A stretch of 40,348 bases of DNA from positions 1-40,348 of the forward strand of contig JAEUQN010000046.1 of the NCBI GenBank assembly GCA_016789725.1, written 5' to 3'. Position 1 is the first letter of the stretch; the number at the start of each line of letters is the position of its first letter. The notes below the pieces were generated by a model. That model was not told the DNA's origin. It saw only the letters and a program-made list of their open reading frames with translations, and did no database searches. The DNA is from Blastocatellia bacterium. Its GTDB lineage: Bacteria; Acidobacteriota; Blastocatellia; RBC074. Made by a program: the position numbers and the translations under genes. Of the stretch, positions 1 through 10,955 are shown piece after piece.

Positions 1-86
1 TGCTCAAACATCAGCAAAATTATGACCCCCAGTACGCAATTTCCGCTTGACTCACAACACGGTATCTACTACGTGAATGGTGGTGT

Positions 87-1613
87 TCACTTCATCGTCA
101 ACAACGCTGCCATCGTTTCAATTCCATCCCACAAATTCTGCAAGCGAATGTTCTCGTTCGCGCTGTGCTGATTGTTGTCGTGGTTGGCGATGGGGATGCC
201 AATAGCAGGCAGCTTCAGGATGTCCGTGAAGATGTACAACGGCACACTGCCGCCGAGGGTGGGCATTTTGACGGTTGTGCCGCGTGCGGCTTCGATGGCG
301 GCAATGATCTGGCGCGAGACGGGCAAATCCATCGACGTGCGCGCGGCGTTGTAGCCGTCGCCTGCACGTGGTGTGATGGCCTTGATGACTTTGGGATATT
401 TCAGGCGTGTAGCTTCGTCAGGTTCAGTCTCGACAATGTGCCAGCCTTGTTTGCGAATGTGCGCCAGGACGCGAGCAACTGCCGTGTTGTAATCAATGCC
501 TTTGACGAGGCGAATGTCTATCGCCGCAGTCGCAGTTGAAGGAATCACATTGCGTGCTGTGGCTCCGGTCGAACCGCTCGTCAGCCCGCGAATATTGAGT
601 GACGGTAGCATCAACGTTTCTTTCAGCTTCTTGCCTTTGCCTTCGGTAAAACCAATTTGCAATTCGCGTTTGAGGTCTTCGTCGTTGTCGGCGGCCTCGG
701 CGAGCGCGCGTTGCTCGGTTGGACTGAGCGGTTCGATGCCTTTGTAATAATCCTCAATCAGCACACGCCCGTCGTCATCTTTCATCGAAGCCAGCAACCG
801 CGCGAGCAGCATCGCCGGATTCGGTGCCCAGTTGCCGTAATGACCGCTGTGCAGTTCGCGGCGCGGGCCGTAGGCAGTCAATTCCAGTGTCGTCACGCCA
901 CGTGCGCCGAAGTAAATTTGTTGCTGCCGATTCTGATGCACCGGGCCATCGCAAATCAGCCAGACATCGCCTTTCACGTGCTCAGGATATTTCGCTACGA
1001 TCTGTTCGAGATGCGGCGAACCAGCTTCTTCTTCGCCTTCAAAGAAAAACTTGATGTTGCTTGTGAGTGCAATCTTATTGGCTTTGAGTGCATCAAGCGC
1101 AGTGACGAGCGCAATGATCGGCGCTTTGTCGTCACCCGTGGCGCGCGCGTACAACCGCCATTCAGGGTTAAATGGCTGACCTTTGGCGGGGAAGGGAATG
1201 TCTTTGCCGCCTGCTTCGAGCGGGGCGGACCGCAGCGTGGGTGCAAATGGATCGCCGCCGACCCATTTGGCTGGTTCAACAGGTTGGCCGTCGTAATGCA
1301 CGTAAAAAATCAGCGTGCGCGTTGCGCCGGGCGTTTTGATTTCGCCGTAGACGACGGGCGGCACATTCGGCACTTCGAGCAATTGCGGCGTGATGCCGCG
1401 CGCGGCGAGCATCTGCGAAATCAACTCGGCATTGCGGCGAATATTTGGTAGATCGGAGGCGACGTTCGGAATCGCCAGCAACCGCGTGAATTCGTTGATG
1501 ATTTCCAATTCGTGCGTCTGCCGATGGGCGCGGGCGGCAGTGATGGCAGCGGGTTGCGCGATAGTGGCAATGGCGAACGCGAGCAGTAATAAGAGGGCGG
1601 TGATGAGCTTCAA
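87..1613 (-). CDS. Secreted M20-family zinc metallopeptidase (dipeptidase/carboxypeptidase-like)
   Basis: This 508-residue protein has a hydrophobic signal peptide (about residues 1-20), so it is probably periplasmic or exported. M20 motifs are in order: HYD at 106-108 (metal His and Asp), DD at 161-162, and EGEEEAGS at 192-199, where Glu195 and Glu196 fit the general base and metal ligand. HSGHYGN near residue 255 marks the dimerisation (lid) domain. Family knowledge points to a cocatalytic two-zinc exopeptidase acting on di- or oligopeptides; the substrate cannot be told. The start is TTG at 1611-1613, preceded by GAGGA; no ATG gives a better N-terminus. It lies 108 bp behind the DUF1080 gene on the same strand, with a palindromic repeat between them. 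Confidence 0.9.
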   Translation of the reverse strand: MKLITALLLLLAFAIATIAQPAAITAARAHRQTHELEIINEFTRLLAIPNVASDLPNIRRNAELISQMLAARGITPQLLEVPNVPPVVYGEIKTPGATRTLIFYVHYDGQPVEPAKWVGGDPFAPTLRSAPLEAGGKDIPFPAKGQPFNPEWRLYARATGDDKAPIIALVTALDALKANKIALTSNIKFFFEGEEEAGSPHLEQIVAKYPEHVKGDVWLICDGPVHQNRQQQIYFGARGVTTLELTAYGPRRELHSGHYGNWAPNPAMLLARLLASMKDDDGRVLIEDYYKGIEPLSPTEQRALAEAADNDEDLKRELQIGFTEGKGKKLKETLMLPSLNIRGLTSGSTGATARNVIPSTATAAIDIRLVKGIDYNTAVARVLAHIRKQGWHIVETEPDEATRLKYPKVIKAITPRAGDGYNAARTSMDLPVSRQIIAAIEAARGTTVKMPTLGGSVPLYIFTDILKLPAIGIPIANHDNNQHSANENIRLQNLWDGIETMAALLTMK

Positions 1614-1640
1614 GGCAATTCCTCAATGGTGAGATATTTC

Positions 1641-1703
1641 CACCGCAGAAACGCAGAGATTTACAGAAGGTTTCTCTGCGGACCTCTGCGCCTCTCTGCG
1701 GTG
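1641..1703. repeat. Inverted repeat of the CACCGCAGA-CGCAGAG family, copy 1
   Basis: The left arm at 1641-1658 (CACCGCAGAAACGCAGAG) is complementary, with small gaps, to the right arm at 1684-1703. It fills most of the gap between the M20 and DUF1080 genes. A longer relative is at 35396-35506. On the minus strand it could end DUF1080 transcripts, but no clear T-run follows. Confidence 0.75.
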
Positions 1704-1721
1704 AAATCTTTTTCTTGCGCC

Positions 1722-2375
<654 letters not shown>

Positions 2376-2429
2376 CTCGCTTGGTCTCCTAAAAAGTAAT
2401 ATTGAATTTGGGTTCGTGAAAGCACGGGC

Positions 2430-2459
2430 AGCATAACATTTGTCGCGCATTGTTGTCAG
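2430..2459 (-). promoter_or_regulatory. Possible sigma70-type promoter for the DUF1080 gene
   Basis: On the minus strand, CTGACA (2459-2454) is followed by an 18-bp spacer and TATGCT (2435-2430). That is 5/6 and 4/6 to consensus, about 55 bp before the start codon. No experimental support. Confidence 0.4.
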
Positions 2460-2496
2460 TATATCGGCTTCTGCGCGAATCTTTTTACGAAAGCCC

Positions 2497-2546
2497 TCAA
2501 AAAAAATCAGCAACCACTTGACAACGACCCCCCAGATCACTAATAT
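2497..2546 (+). promoter_or_regulatory. Strong sigma70-type promoter of the rpsL (str) operon with A-tract UP element
   Basis: TTGACA at 2518-2523 is a perfect -35 box. A 17-bp spacer leads to TAATAT at 2541-2546. An eight-A run at 2499-2506 sits where an UP element would be. The stretch after the -10 box (CTGCCGC) is GC-rich, as in stringently controlled rRNA and ribosomal promoters. The predicted start near 2553 gives a leader of about 325 nt. RpoA in this window keeps the UP-binding Arg (Arg264). Stringent control is inferred. Confidence 0.75.
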
Positions 2547-2552
2547 CTGCCG

Positions 2553-2878
2553 CTTTGTGCATGTAAGGTCTTTGTCAGAGCAGCGACGCTAAGCGGTCTT
2601 AACTGTGCAGAGGCGTCGCGCAGCCAAGAAAAATGGCTGGAATTAGAGAATGTATTGTGGCGTCATCTTCGCAATTCACGCGAATCTTGCTTCTACGCAG
2701 TCTTCATTTAAGATTGCATCTTAAATTAAGTACGCCACAGAAAAACTCGGCGACTTGAGACGCCACATCTGCACACTTGCTAGACATCTCAAACTCTACA
2801 AGATCGAATTTTTGAACGCTTAGGCGCAGAATGCGCCTCATTGATGGCTGTTCGCTAAAACGGCCCCTTGATCGAAAT
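2553..2878 (+). promoter_or_regulatory. Structured 5' leader of the rpsL operon
   Basis: No family gene is seen in this 326-bp stretch. From 5' to 3' it holds: CAGCCA/TGGCTG (2621-2626/2634-2639); TGTGGCGT (2656-2663) complementary to ACGCCACA at both 2732-2739 and 2760-2767; inside the first pairing, TTCGC/GCGAA (2668-2672/2680-2684) and ATTTAAGAT/ATCTTAAAT (2706-2714/2718-2726); then AGGCGCA/TGCGCCT with a 3-nt loop (2822-2828/2832-2838) and GGCTGTT/AACGGCC (2846-2852/2859-2865) just before rpsL. A 41-codon ATG reading frame (2633-2758, about eight leucines, no good ribosome-binding site) overlaps the switchable part. The arrangement resembles an attenuator or ribosomal-protein leader; function is inferred. 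Confidence 0.5.
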
Positions 2879-3304
2879 ATGCCGACGATTAATCAGTTAG
2901 TTCGCAAAGGACGTCAGAAAGTTAAATACAAAACTTCTAGCCCGGCGTTGCAAGCTTGTCCTCAACGACGAGGCGTGTGCGTGCAGGTGAAAACCCAAAC
3001 GCCTAAGAAGCCGAACTCTGCGTTGCGCAAAATCGCACGTGTGCGTCTAACCAATCAGATTGAAGTTACTTCATACATTCCGGGAATCGGACATAATTTA
3101 CAGGAGCACTCAATCGTATTGGTGCGCGGCGGACGTGTGAAGGATTTACCCGGAGTACGTTACCACATTGTGCGCGGTACGTTGGATGCGACTGGCGTGG
3201 CAAATCGTAAGCAAGGACGCTCCAAGTATGGAGCGAAGCGTCCGAAAGAAGGGGCCGCCGCCGGTAAAGGCGCACCGGCAAAGGGCGGAGCTAAGAAGAA
3301 GTAA
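2879..3304 (+). CDS. rpsL: 30S ribosomal protein S12
   Basis: S12 lines the decoding centre of the small subunit. The conserved core is present: [11 protein letters not shown] start, [11 protein letters not shown] (41-51) and [13 protein letters not shown] (84-96). Lys44 and Lys88, where streptomycin-resistance changes usually arise, are wild type, and Asp89, the usual methylthiolation site, is kept. At 141 residues it is longer than the usual ~124 because of a Gly/Ala/Lys tail after residue 123. The frame is open from 2831, but the ATG at 2879 matches the family N-terminus. No clear Shine-Dalgarno precedes it; a hairpin does. First gene of the cluster. Confidence 0.97.
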   Translation: MPTINQLVRKGRQKVKYKTSSPALQACPQRRGVCVQVKTQTPKKPNSALRKIARVRLTNQIEVTSYIPGIGHNLQEHSIVLVRGGRVKDLPGVRYHIVRGTLDATGVANRKQGRSKYGAKRPKEGAAAGKGAPAKGGAKKK

Positions 3305-3351
3305 GACGTTTAGTTAAGATTTGAGAGTAACGAAGATTTAGGAACTCAAGT

Positions 3352-3822
3352 ATGCCAAGAAGAAGAGGAATTCCCAAGCGCGAAGTTTTGCCTGACCCGG
3401 TTTATAACAGCCCACTCGTGGCAAAGTTTGTCAATGCGTTGATGTGGGACGGCAAGAAATCAACCGCTGAGAGTATCTTGTATAGCGCATTCGACAAGAT
3501 CAAAGAGAAAACGCAAGAAGACCCGCTCAAGATTTTCAAGAAGGCGATTGACAATATCTCGCCAAAGGTGGAAGTCAAATCCAAGCGTGTTGGTGGGGCG
3601 AACTATCAGGTTCCGGTCGAAGTCAATTCAGCACGTCGGCATGCCCTGGCAATGCGATGGTTGGTGCAATTCGCGCGTAATCGTGGCGAGAAAACGATGA
3701 TGGACCGATTGGCGGGCGAAATCCTGGATGCTTCGCAAACCAAAGGGAACGCTGTTAAGAAGCGGGAAGATGTGCATCGTATGGCCGAAGCTAATAAGGC
3801 GTTCGCGCACTATCGCTGGTAA
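3352..3822 (+). CDS. rpsG: 30S ribosomal protein S7
   Basis: S7 nucleates assembly of the 30S head and contacts the E-site tRNA. The 156-residue length is normal. Recognisable stretches are [16 protein letters not shown] at the start, [18 protein letters not shown] in the first third, and the C-terminal [14 protein letters not shown]. It follows rpsL by 47 bp and precedes fusA by 78 bp, the standard str order. A weak AGGA lies about nine bases before the ATG. In E. coli S7 represses its own operon by binding between rpsL and rpsG; whether that holds here cannot be read from the sequence. Confidence 0.97.
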   Translation: MPRRRGIPKREVLPDPVYNSPLVAKFVNALMWDGKKSTAESILYSAFDKIKEKTQEDPLKIFKKAIDNISPKVEVKSKRVGGANYQVPVEVNSARRHALAMRWLVQFARNRGEKTMMDRLAGEILDASQTKGNAVKKREDVHRMAEANKAFAHYRW

Positions 3823-3900
3823 TCGTAATTCATTAGGCGAAGGCAGATCGTAAACGCTCTTCGTCCCTCACGGCACCGTTTGATTTTTTAGTGTAGTTTT

Positions 3901-5997
3901 ATGCCTAGAACAGAGCCTTTAAATAAATTCCGCAATATCGGCATCATGGCGCACATTGATGCTGGTAAGACGACGACGACTGAACGTATCCTTTTTTACA
4001 CAGGGGTCAACTATAAGATCGGCGAAGTGCATGAAGGAACGGCCACGATGGATTGGATGGAGCAAGAACAGGAGCGTGGTATCACCATCACCTCTGCTGC
4101 CACGACTTGCTTCTGGAAGCGCAACAACGATAACTATCGCATTAACATTATTGACACGCCCGGTCACGTGGATTTCACCATCGAAGTCGAGCGCAGCTTG
4201 CGCGTTTTGGACGGCGCAGTAGCAGTCTTCGATGCGGTCGCTGGTGTTCAGCCACAGTCTGAAACAGTGTGGCGACAGGCAGATAAATACAATGTGCCGC
4301 GCATTGCATTCATTAACAAAATGGATCGCCCCGGCGCGGATTTCGATCACGCCGTGGACACGATTCGCACCCGCTTGAGCGCGAAGCCCGTGCCGATTCA
4401 AATGCCGATAGGCGCGGAAGACCAATTCAAAGGCGTCATTGACCTCATCGGCATGAAAGCCATTCTCTGGAAAGACGAGAGAATGGGTGCGGATTACTCA
4501 GTCGAAGACATTCCGGCGGATTTGCAAAGCGCGGCGGAAGCAGCGCGCGAGCAAATGATCGAAGCGTTAGCCGACGCCGACGATGATATCGCGACAAAAT
4601 ATCTGGAAGGCGAAACCATCAGCGACGATGAAATTCGTGGGGCGCTGCGACGTGGTTGTATCGCCATCAAATTGTTCCCGGTGATATGCGGCACGGCGTT
4701 CAAAAACAAAGGTGTGCAGACGTTGCTGGATGCGGTCGTAGATTACATGCCCTCGCCGATGGACATTCACGCGGTGACGGGTACTGACAAAAATGGCGAT
4801 GAAGTCGAGCGCAAAGCTGACGACAAAGAGCCGTTCTCGGCGCTGGTCTTCAAGATCATGGCTGACAAGCACGTCGGACAATTGTCATTCACGCGCATTT
4901 ACTCTGGTACGCTGAAGTCTGGTTCCTACGTTTACAACTCCACCAAAGGAAACAAAGAGCGCGTGGGCCGCATTATGAAAATGCACGCCAACAAGCGCGA
5001 AGACGTGGAAGAAGCATACGCGGGCGAAATCGTCGCGATTGCTGGTCTGAAACAAGCTACGACCGGAGACACGGTGTGCGACGACAACAACCCGGTGATC
5101 CTCGAAGCGATGGAATTCCCGACCCCCGTGATTTCTCTCGCGATTGAGCCGAAGACTCGTCAAGACCAGGAGAAACTTGGTCTCGCGCTCGGCAGGCTGG
5201 CGCAGGAAGACCCATCCTTTCGCGTTTCGACCGATCAGGAAACCAATCAAACGATCATCGCTGGCATGGGCGAATTGCACCTGGAAATCCTGGTGGATCG
5301 TTTGAAGCGCGAATACAACGTCGAAGCGAACGTCGGTAAACCGCAGGTTGCGTATCGCGAAACGATCAAGAAGCCAGCCAAGGGCGAAGAAAAATATGCT
5401 CGTCAAACTGGCGGTCGCGGTCAGTACGGTCACGCCGTGCTGGAAATTGAACCCGGCGAACCCGGTTCTGGGTTTGTGTTTGTCAACGAAATTGTAGGCG
5501 GTGCAATTCCGAAAGAATATATCAACCCCGTCCAAAAGGGCGTGGAAGAAGCAATGCAAGGCGGCATTATCGCAGGCTACGAAATGGTAGACGTAAAAGT
5601 CCGCTTGGTCTTCGGCAGCTACCACGAAGTTGACTCGTCGGAAATGGCGTTCAAGATCGCTGGTTCGATTGCGTTCAAGACCGCCGCGAAGAAGGCCAAT
5701 CCGGTGTTGCTTGAACCAGTAATGAAGGTCGAAATTGTGACGCCCGAAGAGTATATGGGCAGCATCACAGGCGATTTAAGTTCGCGTCGTGGGCGCATCG
5801 AAGGCATGGAATCGCGGATGAGCACGCAAATCATCAAAGCGATGGTTCCGTTGGCTGCGATGTTTGGCTATGAAACGGATTTGCGTTCAATGACGCAAGG
5901 CCGCGCGGCGTCTTCGATGCACTTCGCGCATTATGAAGAAGCACCCAAGAGCGTGAGCGAAGAAATCATTGCCAAAGTGCAAGGCACGGCCAAGTAA
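3901..5997 (+). CDS. fusA: Translation elongation factor G
   Basis: EF-G is the GTPase that drives tRNA-mRNA translocation. The full 698-residue form is present. G1 is AHIDAGKT (17-24), the switch I region is [12 protein letters not shown]3 is DTPGHVDFT (85-93) with catalytic His89, and G4 is NKMD (139-142). The domain IV tip region follows [12 protein letters not shown] near residue 505, and the C-terminal [17 protein letters not shown] is typical of the canonical translocase rather than a paralogue. No Shine-Dalgarno is visible before the ATG (T-rich leader). Codons favour GGC/GGT and CGC/CGT, in contrast with tuf next door. Confidence 0.97.
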   Translation: MPRTEPLNKFRNIGIMAHIDAGKTTTTERILFYTGVNYKIGEVHEGTATMDWMEQEQERGITITSAATTCFWKRNNDNYRINIIDTPGHVDFTIEVERSLRVLDGAVAVFDAVAGVQPQSETVWRQADKYNVPRIAFINKMDRPGADFDHAVDTIRTRLSAKPVPIQMPIGAEDQFKGVIDLIGMKAILWKDERMGADYSVEDIPADLQSAAEAAREQMIEALADADDDIATKYLEGETISDDEIRGALRRGCIAIKLFPVICGTAFKNKGVQTLLDAVVDYMPSPMDIHAVTGTDKNGDEVERKADDKEPFSALVFKIMADKHVGQLSFTRIYSGTLKSGSYVYNSTKGNKERVGRIMKMHANKREDVEEAYAGEIVAIAGLKQATTGDTVCDDNNPVILEAMEFPTPVISLAIEPKTRQDQEKLGLALGRLAQEDPSFRVSTDQETNQTIIAGMGELHLEILVDRLKREYNVEANVGKPQVAYRETIKKPAKGEEKYARQTGGRGQYGHAVLEIEPGEPGSGFVFVNEIVGGAIPKEYINPVQKGVEEAMQGGIIAGYEMVDVKVRLVFGSYHEVDSSEMAFKIAGSIAFKTAAKKANPVLLEPVMKVEIVTPEEYMGSITGDLSSRRGRIEGMESRMSTQIIKAMVPLAAMFGYETDLRSMTQGRAASSMHFAHYEEAPKSVSEEIIAKVQGTAK

Positions 5998-6031
5998 ATT
6001 TGAAATTTGACATCTCAGATTTGAGATTTTT
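5997..6031. repeat. Heptad-period repeat between fusA and tuf
   Basis: Five consecutive 7-mers on a common theme run from the fusA stop codon: AATTTGA, AATTTGA, CATCTCA, GATTTGA, GATTTTT. One of a family of 7-nt-period gap sequences in this cluster. Confidence 0.7.
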
Positions 6032-6040
6032 GTAAAACCC

Positions 6041-6057
6041 TACGGAGTTACTCCGTA
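6041..6057 (+). repeat. Perfect hairpin upstream of tuf
   Basis: TACGGAG (6041-6047) and CTCCGTA (6051-6057) pair perfectly around TTA. It lies about 25 bases upstream of the tuf AAGGAG. There is no T-run, so it is unlikely to be a terminator; its CTCC arm could in principle compete for the Shine-Dalgarno. Confidence 0.6.
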
Positions 6058-6094
6058 CCTTAAATTCCACTTTGTTTTAAGGAGCGAAATTATC

Positions 6095-7282
<1,188 letters not shown>

Positions 7283-7352
7283 GATTCAGGAACCAGGATT
7301 TAGGATTTAGACATTAAGTTGCTAGATCCTAAATCCCAAACCCTAAAACCTG
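7283..7352. repeat. Heptad-period inverted repeat between tuf and rpsJ
   Basis: The left arm repeats AGGATTT; the right arm repeats the complement (CCTAAAT, CCCTAAA) and ends seven bases before the rpsJ ATG. No Shine-Dalgarno is visible between the repeat and the start codon. Confidence 0.7.
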
Positions 7353-7359
7353 GGTAATT

Positions 7360-7686
7360 ATGCTGAACGAAAAAATCAGAATTCGCTTGAAAGCTTACGA
7401 TTATCGCGTGTTGGATCAGTCCACCGCAGAAATCATTGAAACCGCCAAGCGCACGGGCGCGCGCGTTGCCGGGCCAATCCCGTTGCCGACGGTCAAGAAC
7501 AAATGGACGGTTTTGAAATCGCCGCACGTTGATAAGAAATCACGTGAGCAATTTGAGATTCGTACCCACAAGCGACTTATGGATATTCTGGACCCAACCG
7601 CGCAGACAATGGAAGCCTTGATGAAGTTAGACTTGCCTGCGGGCGTAGATGCGGAAATCAAAGCTTTCGGACGAGATCGTCGGTAG
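7360..7686 (+). CDS. rpsJ: 30S ribosomal protein S10
   Basis: S10 sits in the 30S head and doubles as NusE in transcription antitermination. The family signature [17 protein letters not shown] begins at residue 5, and the RTHKRLMDI stretch of the long loop lies near residue 68. At 108 residues it is close to the normal 100-105. First gene of the S10 block; the upstream gap is an inverted repeat with no promoter I can defend, so it is probably read through from tuf. Confidence 0.96.
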   Translation: MLNEKIRIRLKAYDYRVLDQSTAEIIETAKRTGARVAGPIPLPTVKNKWTVLKSPHVDKKSREQFEIRTHKRLMDILDPTAQTMEALMKLDLPAGVDAEIKAFGRDRR

Positions 7687-7778
7687 TTCTTTTAGCAGAG
7701 CGAATCGTAATTATTTGAATTATATTAAGTTCGTCGTAAATCGCGAAAGTGATTTGCACTTGACGGAGTAAAAATACA

Positions 7779-8408
7779 ATGGTGAACGGCATTATTGGAA
7801 AAAAGCTGGGAATGACGCAGATCTTTGCGGCAGATGGCACGGTGACGCCAGTGACGGTAGTCAAGGCCGGCCCCTGCGTCGTCGTGCAGCGCAAGACCGT
7901 TTCAACCGACGGCTACGAAGCCGTACAGTTAGGGTTTGTTGATGAGAAAGCCCCTAAAAAGGTCAACAAGCCGATGAAAGGTCATTTCGACAAGGCAGGC
8001 ATTCCGCCGACGCGCGTCCTGAAAGAAGTTCGTGTGCAGAATGGCGACGACGCGAATGTCGGCGATAAAGTGTTAGTAGATCAGTTCGCGGAAAACGATC
8101 TGGTCGAAATCATTGGTACAAGCAAAGGGCGTGGTTTCGCAGGTTTTATCAAACGTCACGGATTTGGTGGCGGTCGCGATACGCACGGTTCGATGTTCCA
8201 TCGTGCGCCAGGTTCGATTGGGGCATCGGCCTATCCTTCGCGTGTTATTAAAGGGACGCGGATGGCTGGTCACATGGGCGTTGAACGCAAGACGATCAAA
8301 AACCTGAAAGTCGTTCGTGTGAATGCCGATGAAAATCTGCTGTTGATTAAAGGTGCGCTACCCGGTCCGACCGGTGCTTACGTGCTAATCAAAAAAGTCA
8401 AAAAATAG
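7779..8408 (+). CDS. rplC: 50S ribosomal protein L3
   Basis: L3 is an early-assembly protein whose loop reaches the peptidyl-transferase centre. The 209-residue sequence opens with [14 protein letters not shown] and has [20 protein letters not shown] (about 112-131) and [16 protein letters not shown] (about 142-157). The glutamine methylated in E. coli L3 is absent, as in many bacteria with the ASAYPS form. CGGAG lies about ten bases before the ATG. The preceding 92-bp gap is AT-rich with no defensible promoter. Confidence 0.97.
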   Translation: MVNGIIGKKLGMTQIFAADGTVTPVTVVKAGPCVVVQRKTVSTDGYEAVQLGFVDEKAPKKVNKPMKGHFDKAGIPPTRVLKEVRVQNGDDANVGDKVLVDQFAENDLVEIIGTSKGRGFAGFIKRHGFGGGRDTHGSMFHRAPGSIGASAYPSRVIKGTRMAGHMGVERKTIKNLKVVRVNADENLLLIKGALPGPTGAYVLIKKVKK

Positions 8409-8426
8409 TTTCTTCAAGGTTCAGCA

Positions 8427-9053
8427 ATGCCGACGGTTGAAGTCAAAAATTTACAGAACCAAGTAGTGGGCGAAATCAGCCTCAGTGATGAGGTTTTCGG
8501 TGCGCCTTTGAACGAAGCGTTAATTTACGACGCGATCAAAAATTATCAAGCCAACCAGCGCCAAGGCACTTCTGCCACTAAAACGCGTGGTAACACGTCA
8601 GGTAGCGGCAAAAAGCTCTGGAAGCAAAAAGGCACAGGTCGCGCCCGTATTGCCAGTTTGCGCTCTCCGCTTTGGAAGGGCGGCGGTAATGTTCACGGCC
8701 CACAGCCACGCGATTGGAGCTATGAATTGCCCAAGAAAATGAAGCGCGGTGCTTTACGCTCGGCTTTGTCGGAGCGTTTGCGCGAGGGCAATTTGGTAGT
8801 GGTTGAAGACTTGAGTCTGAACGATCACAAAACCAAAAACTTTGTAGCCGCCGCGAAGGCGTTGGGACTCGATAAGCGCGCGTTGTTCGTAGATGCAAAA
8901 TCTGCGGGCAATTTTGCTATCGCCTCTCGTAATGTGCCAGGCATTACACTGGCTTCGGATACGAACGTCAATATTTACGATGTCCTCTATCACGAGAAGA
9001 TCGTGTTGACGCGCGAAGCCGTTAATGTTTTGCAGGAAAAATTGAGCAAGTAA
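8427..9053 (+). CDS. rplD: 50S ribosomal protein L4
   Basis: L4 binds 23S rRNA domain I and its extended loop lines the exit tunnel. The loop is seen as [20 protein letters not shown] (about 53-72) followed by [16 protein letters not shown]. Length 208 is normal. It starts 18 bp after rplC, and rplW follows after 4 bp, so the three are translated from one message. In E. coli L4 represses the S10 operon; the element it binds there is not recognisable here. Confidence 0.96.
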   Translation: MPTVEVKNLQNQVVGEISLSDEVFGAPLNEALIYDAIKNYQANQRQGTSATKTRGNTSGSGKKLWKQKGTGRARIASLRSPLWKGGGNVHGPQPRDWSYELPKKMKRGALRSALSERLREGNLVVVEDLSLNDHKTKNFVAAAKALGLDKRALFVDAKSAGNFAIASRNVPGITLASDTNVNIYDVLYHEKIVLTREAVNVLQEKLSK

Positions 9054-9057
9054 TGTT

Positions 9058-9369
9058 ATGAAAACGATCTGGGATGTCATTAAAGCACCCGTTGTCACGG
9101 AAAAAGCCGTGAGCGAAAAAGATCGCCGCGCTGATGCTGGGGAAAAGCAATTGCTTTCCTTTATTGTCGCCCGCGATGCTAATAAATATTCCATTAAGCG
9201 CGCTGTTGAGACGATCTTTAAAGTTAAAGTGGATGCTGTTCGCGTTATTAATGGCAGTGGTAAACAAGTTCGTCGAGGACGACTTGTTGGTTCTAAGCCG
9301 GATTACAAGAAAGCATACGTCACTCTCAAAAAGGGTGAGCGCGTGATTGATTACGGCGATTCGATTTAG
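9058..9369 (+). CDS. rplW: 50S ribosomal protein L23
   Basis: L23 lies at the tunnel exit and docks trigger factor and SRP. Recognisable parts are WDVIKAPVVTEKAV at the N-terminus, NKYSIKRAVETIFKVKVDAVR in the middle and PDYKKAYVTLKKG near the end. Length 103 is normal. Only 4 bp separate it from rplD, suggesting translational coupling. An insert (DRRADAGEKQ, about 22-31) between the first helix and strand two is slightly longer than in E. coli. Confidence 0.95.
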   Translation: MKTIWDVIKAPVVTEKAVSEKDRRADAGEKQLLSFIVARDANKYSIKRAVETIFKVKVDAVRVINGSGKQVRRGRLVGSKPDYKKAYVTLKKGERVIDYGDSI

Positions 9370-9404
9370 TTTTTATAAAGAGCCAGTCTTGACTGGAGTA
9401 CGCA

Positions 9405-10229
9405 ATGGGAATCAAAAAGCTAACACCTACAAGTCCAGCGCGACGTTATCAAACATATCTCACGAATGATGAGATCACGACGGACACGCCATATAAGCCG
9501 TTGACCGTCAGCAAGAAGCGCATTAGTGGACGCAACAACGCAGGCAAGTTGACGGTGCGTCATCGCGGTGGCGGTCACAAACGTCACTATCGGATTGTTG
9601 ATTTCAAGCGCGATAAGGCAGGAATCCCTGCCAAAGTTGCAACGATTGAGTACGATCCGAATCGCTCCGCGCGAATCGCCTTGCTAAATTATGCTGATGG
9701 CGAAAAGCGATATATTCTTGCTCCGGTGGGATTGAAAGTTGGGCAAGCAATTGTTTCAGGAGCCGAAGCCGATATTCTGATTGGCAATGCACTCCCTCTC
9801 AAAAACATTCCGCTTGGTACACAGGTTCACAATATCGAATTGCGCCCTGGTAAAGGCGGGCAAATGGCGCGTAGTGCAGGCAGTTTCGCACAATTGGTAG
9901 CAAAAGAATCTGGAATGGCGCAGCTTCGTTTGCCCTCTGGAGAAATACGTCGCGTCCCGGTCGAGTGCATGGCTACGGTTGGACAGGTTGGTAATACCGA
10001 ACACGAGAATGTCTCTCTTGGTAAAGCCGGACGGTCGCGTTGGAAAGGCATTCGCCCAACGGTTCGCGGCGTCGCCATGAATCCTGTAGATCACCCGCAC
10101 GGAGGTGGCGAAGGTCGTACTTCTGGCGGGCGTAATCCCGTTACACCTTGGGGCCAGCCGACTCGCGGTTACAAGACACGTAACAACAAACGTACGGACA
10201 AGTTTATTGTCAAACGGAGAACCAAATAA
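9405..10229 (+). CDS. rplB: 50S ribosomal protein L2
   Basis: L2 is needed for subunit association and peptidyl-transferase assembly. The 274-residue protein carries [18 protein letters not shown] (43-60), the SH3-like core and [12 protein letters not shown] (226-237) with His230, the equivalent of the E. coli His linked to peptide-bond formation. The C-terminus is the usual basic tail. The 35-bp gap after rplW contains a weak GGAG about seven bases before the ATG. Confidence 0.97.
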   Translation: MGIKKLTPTSPARRYQTYLTNDEITTDTPYKPLTVSKKRISGRNNAGKLTVRHRGGGHKRHYRIVDFKRDKAGIPAKVATIEYDPNRSARIALLNYADGEKRYILAPVGLKVGQAIVSGAEADILIGNALPLKNIPLGTQVHNIELRPGKGGQMARSAGSFAQLVAKESGMAQLRLPSGEIRRVPVECMATVGQVGNTEHENVSLGKAGRSRWKGIRPTVRGVAMNPVDHPHGGGEGRTSGGRNPVTPWGQPTRGYKTRNNKRTDKFIVKRRTK

Positions 10230-10230
10230 T

Positions 10231-10259
10231 CTCAGATTTGAGATTTGGGATTTGAGATC
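10231..10259. repeat. Heptad-period repeat before rpsS
   Basis: Consecutive 7-mers GATTTGA, GATTTGG and GATTTGA follow a CTCA and run to three bases before the rpsS ATG. No inverted partner is in this gap, and no Shine-Dalgarno is visible. Confidence 0.7.
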
Positions 10260-10262
10260 ACT

Positions 10263-10547
10263 ATGGCACGTTCAGTTAAAAAAGGGCCGTTCATTGATAC
10301 GCACTTGGAAAAAGCGATTGAGCGCATGAATGCAGCGCGCGAGAAGAAGGTTCACAAAACCTGGTCGCGCCGCTCGACGCTGACGCCTGAAATGGTCGGT
10401 CATACGATTGCTTGCCACAATGGCAAAAAATTCATTCCCGTTTATGTGACTGAAAATATGGTTGGTCACAAACTGGGGGAGTTCGCCCCAACGCGAACCT
10501 TTAAAGGCCACGCTGATAAAACTGAAACCAAGGCAGGCCGGAAATAG
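10263..10547 (+). CDS. rpsS: 30S ribosomal protein S19
   Basis: S19 forms the head contact with S13 and A-site tRNA. The 94-residue protein begins [20 protein letters not shown] and contains [29 protein letters not shown] sequence typical of the family. The frame is open six codons upstream (10245), but that extension is repeat DNA, so the ATG at 10263 is taken. It sits between rplB and rplV as usual. Confidence 0.96.
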   Translation: MARSVKKGPFIDTHLEKAIERMNAAREKKVHKTWSRRSTLTPEMVGHTIACHNGKKFIPVYVTENMVGHKLGEFAPTRTFKGHADKTETKAGRK

Positions 10548-10574
10548 TTTAGCTTTCACCGAAGACTTTGAATT

Positions 10575-10943
10575 ATGGAAGCACACGCATCAGCTAGAAA
10601 TGTGAAAGGCTCGTCGCAAAAGGTCAAGCTTGTAATTGATCTGATTCGCGGCAGAAAAGTCAATGAGGCTCTCTCGATCCTCAAGTTCACTAATAAGCGC
10701 GCAACTCATCCTGTTGAGATGGTTCTGAGGTCCGCGATTGCCAATGCGACAATCAAGGCCGAAGCCGCGAACGTGATTGTTGATCCTGACGATTTATTTG
10801 TCAGCGAATGTTTCGTCGGGAAGGGCGATACTAAAAACCGCCGCCGAGTTCGCCCCGCACCAATGGGGCGTGCATATCGTGAACGGCGACACTATAGCCA
10901 CATTACAATTCGCGTTACTAGCGAGAAAAAAGAAGGCAATTAA
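10575..10943 (+). CDS. rplV: 50S ribosomal protein L22
   Basis: L22 lines the exit tunnel and its beta-hairpin is a site of macrolide-resistance changes. The sequence has [20 protein letters not shown] (4-23), [10 protein letters not shown], and the hairpin with [14 protein letters not shown] followed by HITIRV. Length 122 is normal. rpsC starts 13 bp after its stop. No clear Shine-Dalgarno. Confidence 0.96.
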   Translation: MEAHASARNVKGSSQKVKLVIDLIRGRKVNEALSILKFTNKRATHPVEMVLRSAIANATIKAEAANVIVDPDDLFVSECFVGKGDTKNRRRVRPAPMGRAYRERRHYSHITIRVTSEKKEGN

Positions 10944-10955
10944 CACGGAGTTACG

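Noticed and set aside
657..1451. 264-codon plus-strand ORF opposite the M20 gene
   Set aside because: It is an antisense shadow of the M20 coding frame with no recognisable protein features.
2656..2739. Cloverleaf-like fold upstream of rpsL as a tRNA gene
   Set aside because: There is no GGTTCRA T-loop, no CCA-side pattern and no plausible anticodon arm; the arm sizes do not fit. Treated as leader structure instead.
2831..2878. Longer S12 start at 2831
   Set aside because: The extra 16 residues do not match S12 and lie in a hairpin; the family N-terminus begins at 2879.
4885..5625. 246-codon minus-strand ORF inside fusA
   Set aside because: Shadow of the EF-G frame; Phe/His-rich composition expected from the complement of its codons.
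7687..7778. Promoter before rplC based on TATATT at 7721
   Set aside because: No acceptable -35 hexamer lies 15-19 bp upstream.
10231..10259. Heptad repeats as CRISPR arrays
   Set aside because: Units are 7 nt and degenerate, there are no unique spacers of constant length, and no cas genes are present.
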